Source of the DNA: Pseudomonadota bacterium
GTDB taxonomy: Bacteria > Desulfobacterota > Desulfobulbia > Desulfobulbales > SURF-16
Reading direction: 5' to 3'
NCBI GenBank assembly: GCA_018822545.1
Contig: JAHJKA010000031.1
Location: forward strand, 62,001 to 126,000
Length of the DNA: 64,000 bases
A program made the translations under genes and the position numbers. Positions 61,489 to 64,000 of this stretch are shown in pieces. The notes beneath the pieces are model-generated. The model did not search any database, was not told where the DNA came from, and was given only the letters and a program-made list of their open reading frames with translations. Position 1 is the stretch's first letter; every line of letters begins with the position of its first letter.

Positions 61489-63213
61489 ATGAACAGCTCC
61501 TTAGATCTCTGGAAACTCCTGGCCGGCCTGGCCATTTTTCTCTACGGCATGTTTCTCATGGAAGACTCCATCAAGAACATGTCCGGCAAGGCCTTTCGCA
61601 AGATCATCAAGCAATACACCAATGGCCGACTGCGCTCCGTGGCAAGCGGTGCCCTGATTACCGCCATTCTCCAAAGCAGTGCCGCGGTATCCCTCATGGT
61701 CCTGGCCTTTGTCGGGGCCGGGGTGATGACCATGGGCAACGGCATCGGCGTGATCATGGGTTCCAACATCGGCACCACCTTCACGGCCTGGCTTGTTGCC
61801 GTCTTCGGCTTCAAGCTCAAGATCGAAAGCTTTGCCCTGCCCCTTATTGCGGTGGGCGGCATGGTTCTCATCTGTTTTGGCCCCAGATCCCGGATCTTCC
61901 AGGCCAGCCGTCTGCTCATGGGTTTTGGTTTTCTCTTTCTTGGCCTTGACTTCATGAAGACCAGTGTTGAAAACTTTGCCCAGCATCTTGATATCCAGCG
62001 TATTGCCGAATTTGGCCTTTGGCTCTATGCCATCGTCGGCATACTGATCACAGCACTCATGCAGTCAAGCTCAGTGAGCATCGCCATCGTTCTCACGGCC
62101 TTAAACAGTAGCCTGATTACCTTTCCCATGGCTGCTGCCATGGTTATCGGTGCCAATATCGGCAGCACGGTCACTGTTTTGCTCGGCTCCATCGGCGGCA
62201 TCCAGCCCAAAAAAAGGGTGAGCACCAGCCATCTTATCTTCAATGTCGTCACCGGTGCCGTGGCCTTTGCCGCTCTCAAACCCTTGACCTGGGTGGTCAG
62301 CCGTTTTATAGACACCACCGCCAACAGCGTCATGGCCCTGGCCCTCTTTCATACCCTGTTCAATGTTCTGGGCGTGCTGCTCTTTTTACCCTTTATTGGC
62401 ATACTGGCCCGGTACCTGATCAAAATTTTCCCGGACCACAAGGAAAAACTCACCGTCTTTCTGGGCAATACCCCCACCCAGGTGCCGGATGCGGCCACTG
62501 CCTCTTTACGCAACGAGATTCTCCATCTTTTTGAGGAATGCCAACTCTACAACCTGCGCTCCTTCAAGATTGACGAAAAGCTTGTTTTCGACCATCCCCT
62601 GCCCTTTGAAAAAAATACCAGCAAACGCTTTCGCCTTGAAGACCAGTACGACAACGTCAAACTCCTCCACGGCGAAATTTTTGAGTTTTACGCCAAACTT
62701 CTCAATGAAAAGCTGGAAGAAGTCGAGGCCAAGGAGCTGGAACGCATCATCTTCGCCTCCCGTAATATCATGAACTCCATCAAAAACATCAAAGGCGTCC
62801 GTCACAATCTCGAGGAGTTTGATGCCTCGGATGACGACCACCTCAACACCCAGTATAAATCATTCAGGCGGCGCCTCATGGAGCTGTACCATGACATCAA
62901 CCGCTTTCGGGAGCTTGACAACAAACAGGAACAATACAGGGAACTGCTGCGTTCCATTGTCCACATGGAACAGGCTGACAAAAATTTCATCCAGGAAACC
63001 TTAAGAATGACGGCCTCCGGAGCCCTCAAGGAAATCGACATTGCCTCCCTGCTCATGGTCAACCGTCTCTTTAACCAGGCCTGCCGTCTGCAGATCTTTG
63101 CCCTTAAAGACCTGCTGCTTGGCCAAGAACAGATCCACGATTTTGATCATGCCCTGGAAATGAAGTCCTTTCTCGATGAAGAAAAGGCCAAAGAAGTGGA
63201 ATTCATTAAATAA
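61489..63213 (+). CDS. Na+/phosphate cotransporter with PhoU-like domain
   Basis: 574 residues from ATG 61489 (open frame from 61438). The N-terminal transporter has the paired repeat motifs typical of the NptA/PNaS family (GALITAILQSSAAVS, LITALMQSSSVSIAI, GSNIGTT, GANIGST), with about eight membrane helices up to residue 320. The C-terminal 220 residues form PhoU-like helical bundles. It imports phosphate using the sodium gradient, consistent with a Na+-pumping Rnf. The next gene starts three bases after its stop. Confidence 0.92.
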   Translation: MNSSLDLWKLLAGLAIFLYGMFLMEDSIKNMSGKAFRKIIKQYTNGRLRSVASGALITAILQSSAAVSLMVLAFVGAGVMTMGNGIGVIMGSNIGTTFTAWLVAVFGFKLKIESFALPLIAVGGMVLICFGPRSRIFQASRLLMGFGFLFLGLDFMKTSVENFAQHLDIQRIAEFGLWLYAIVGILITALMQSSSVSIAIVLTALNSSLITFPMAAAMVIGANIGSTVTVLLGSIGGIQPKKRVSTSHLIFNVVTGAVAFAALKPLTWVVSRFIDTTANSVMALALFHTLFNVLGVLLFLPFIGILARYLIKIFPDHKEKLTVFLGNTPTQVPDAATASLRNEILHLFEECQLYNLRSFKIDEKLVFDHPLPFEKNTSKRFRLEDQYDNVKLLHGEIFEFYAKLLNEKLEEVEAKELERIIFASRNIMNSIKNIKGVRHNLEEFDASDDDHLNTQYKSFRRRLMELYHDINRFRELDNKQEQYRELLRSIVHMEQADKNFIQETLRMTASGALKEIDIASLLMVNRLFNQACRLQIFALKDLLLGQEQIHDFDHALEMKSFLDEEKAKEVEFIK

Positions 63214-63216
63214 CAG

Positions 63217-63435
63217 ATGAACAACGAACCCTTTGACTTTCGCGGTGATTGCTGAAAAGGCTTTAAGGACGTAAGGTTACGTCTGCGCCATACTCCTGCC
63301 GGAGGTCAATTCAGCTTTATCTGTGACAACAATATTGTCGGCAAAATGGACAGGGTCATCGCCATTAACGATGGTCAGACCATCGCCAAGAAAGACAGCG
63401 GCAATGACACTCTCTTTGTGGTGGAAAAAACCTGA
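63217..63435 (+). CDS. Probable selenoprotein, TusA/SirA-like, with in-frame UGA
   Basis: ATG at 63217, three bases after the transporter stop, opens a 73-codon frame broken only by UGA at 63253-63255 (codon 13). Read as selenocysteine it gives a 72-residue protein. The start FDFRGDCU matches the TusA-family RGxxC motif with Sec at the catalytic Cys, then the helix KDVRLRLRHTPAGGQFSF, then IAKKDSGNDTLFVVEK at the end, where TusA relatives have a beta strand. A hairpin with GGU in its loop sits 12-27 bases after the UGA. It ends 11 bases before the convergent RND gene. If the UGA is a true stop, nothing useful would be made. No strong ribosome-binding site; coupling to the upstream gene is likely. 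Confidence 0.65.
63259..63289 (+). promoter_or_regulatory. Putative bacterial SECIS hairpin
   Basis: GACGTAA-GG-TTACGTC (63268-63283) forms a 5-7 bp stem with AAGGTT at the tip, about 20 bases after the UGA. An outer GGC/GCC pair (63259-63261 with 63287-63289) extends it. Distance and GGU loop agree with the known SelB-binding element. Confidence 0.6.
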
Positions 63436-63446
63436 GACACCGCTTA

Positions 63447-64000
63447 TCAGACCCGCTTCTCTTCTCTTTCTTCATCTTCCAATCTGAAAAACCGACCGAC
63501 ATCCTCGAAGATCAGATAGAGTGCCGGCAAGATAACCAAGGCAATCACCGTACCAAAGAGGATACCAAAGGCCAGACTGATGGCCATGGGGATAAGAAAC
63601 TGGGCCTGGGTACTTGTTTCCAGGATGATGGGTCCCAAGCCAAAAAAGGTGGTAAGGGAGGTGAGCAGAATGGGCCGGAAACGCCGCTGGGCCGCGGCCA
63701 GAACGGCATCACGCAGGGCAAGACCTCGGCCCTTGAGCTGGTTTATGTAATCGATAAGCAGCAAGGAGTCATTAACCACCACCCCTGACAGGGCAACAAT
63801 GCCGAACAGGGACATAATGGCGATATTATAGCCCAGGATAAAATGGCCCCAGACCGCACCCACCACACCAAAGGGGATGGCAACCATAATCAGCAAGGGT
63901 TGCACATAACTGCGCAGCGGGATGGCGAGCAGGGCATAGATCACCATGAGTGAGATGGCAAAGCCCCGCTTCATGCTGCCCAGAGACTCATTACGCTCCT
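63447..64000 (-). CDS. RND efflux pump inner membrane protein, 3' part only
   Basis: The last about 183 codons of an AcrB/HAE1-type transporter; the gene runs off the window at 64000. It shows the final membrane helices, the family segments GVVVNDSLLLIDYIN and RRFRPILLTSLTTFFGLGP, and the usual end LVILPALYLIF, then an acidic/basic tail. It exports drugs, metals or solvents with a membrane fusion protein that should lie upstream outside the window. Confidence 0.92.
   Translation of the reverse strand, partial: ERNESLGSMKRGFAISLMVIYALLAIPLRSYVQPLLIMVAIPFGVVGAVWGHFILGYNIAIMSLFGIVALSGVVVNDSLLLIDYINQLKGRGLALRDAVLAAAQRRFRPILLTSLTTFFGLGPIILETSTQAQFLIPMAISLAFGILFGTVIALVILPALYLIFEDVGRFFRLEDEEREEKRV

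Noticed and set aside
1-64000. tRNA, rRNA, CRISPR arrays, insertion sequences, prophage
   Set aside because: Looked for conserved tRNA arms, regular direct repeats with spacers, transposase or integrase frames; none found by eye.

Overview
The window looks like chromosome from an anaerobic Desulfobacterota (delta-proteobacterial) bacterium, most likely of the Desulfobulbales type. This is judged from gene content only: a complete Rnf complex with its flavin transferase, a split glutamate synthase with ferredoxin domains, HdrC/MvhD/MetV proteins, an octaheme tetrathionate-reductase-like cytochrome, sigma-54 regulators, and a selenium gene (yedF) together with a probable selenoprotein. No tRNA, rRNA, CRISPR array, transposase or prophage was seen.

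Layout. 0-7 kb: thiol and envelope stress genes (trxC, tpx, cis/trans fatty acid isomerase) and small proteins. 7-12.2 kb: a minus-strand glutamate synthase operon in three pieces, with its promoter and the remains of a histidine kinase upstream. 13.4-20.5 kb: rnfCDGEAB-apbE, closed by a very long hairpin; RnfA carries an exported Ig-like domain. 20.8-25.2 kb: two tandem membrane diguanylate cyclases. 25-31.5 kb: housekeeping genes (aat, purF, kdsD) and a MetF-MetV fusion. 31.8-39.6 kb: hdrC-mvhD-metV, a chemoreceptor, yedF, a Ser/Thr kinase and a homocysteine methyltransferase-MetF fusion. 39.7-41.9 kb: an AT-rich, probably acquired patch with an RlmN/Cfr-type enzyme and a lipoprotein pair. 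42.5-45.9 kb: the octaheme cytochrome and a divergent sigma-54 activator, separated by a -24/-12 promoter and repeated TGTTAAC sites. 45.9-51.7 kb: a sigma-54 two-component system with two small exported proteins, interrupted by twin response-regulator proteins whose Hpt-like domain lacks its histidine. 51.9-58.1 kb: arsC, membrane proteins, and a PilZ-PAS-PAS-AAA+ protein that has lost the sigma-54 motifs. 58.5-60.6 kb: umuD, a DUF3784 gene and umuC. 61.5-64 kb: a Na/Pi cotransporter, a probable selenoprotein (in-frame UGA followed by a hairpin), and the 3' part of an RND pump.

How the parts fit together: Rnf (ferredoxin:NAD with ion pumping), the three MTHFR-related proteins and HdrC/MvhD/MetV suggest reductive acetyl-CoA type C1 and ferredoxin energetics. 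OTR, ArsC, Tpx and TrxC handle oxidised sulfur, arsenic and peroxides. The strongest candidates for something undescribed are the selenocysteine-containing TusA-like protein at 63.2 kb, the Ig-RnfA fusion, and the twin histidine-less Hpt-REC proteins. Two genes (near positions 99 and 8172) appear frameshifted by loss of one C in a C run, so sequencing error is a serious possibility there.
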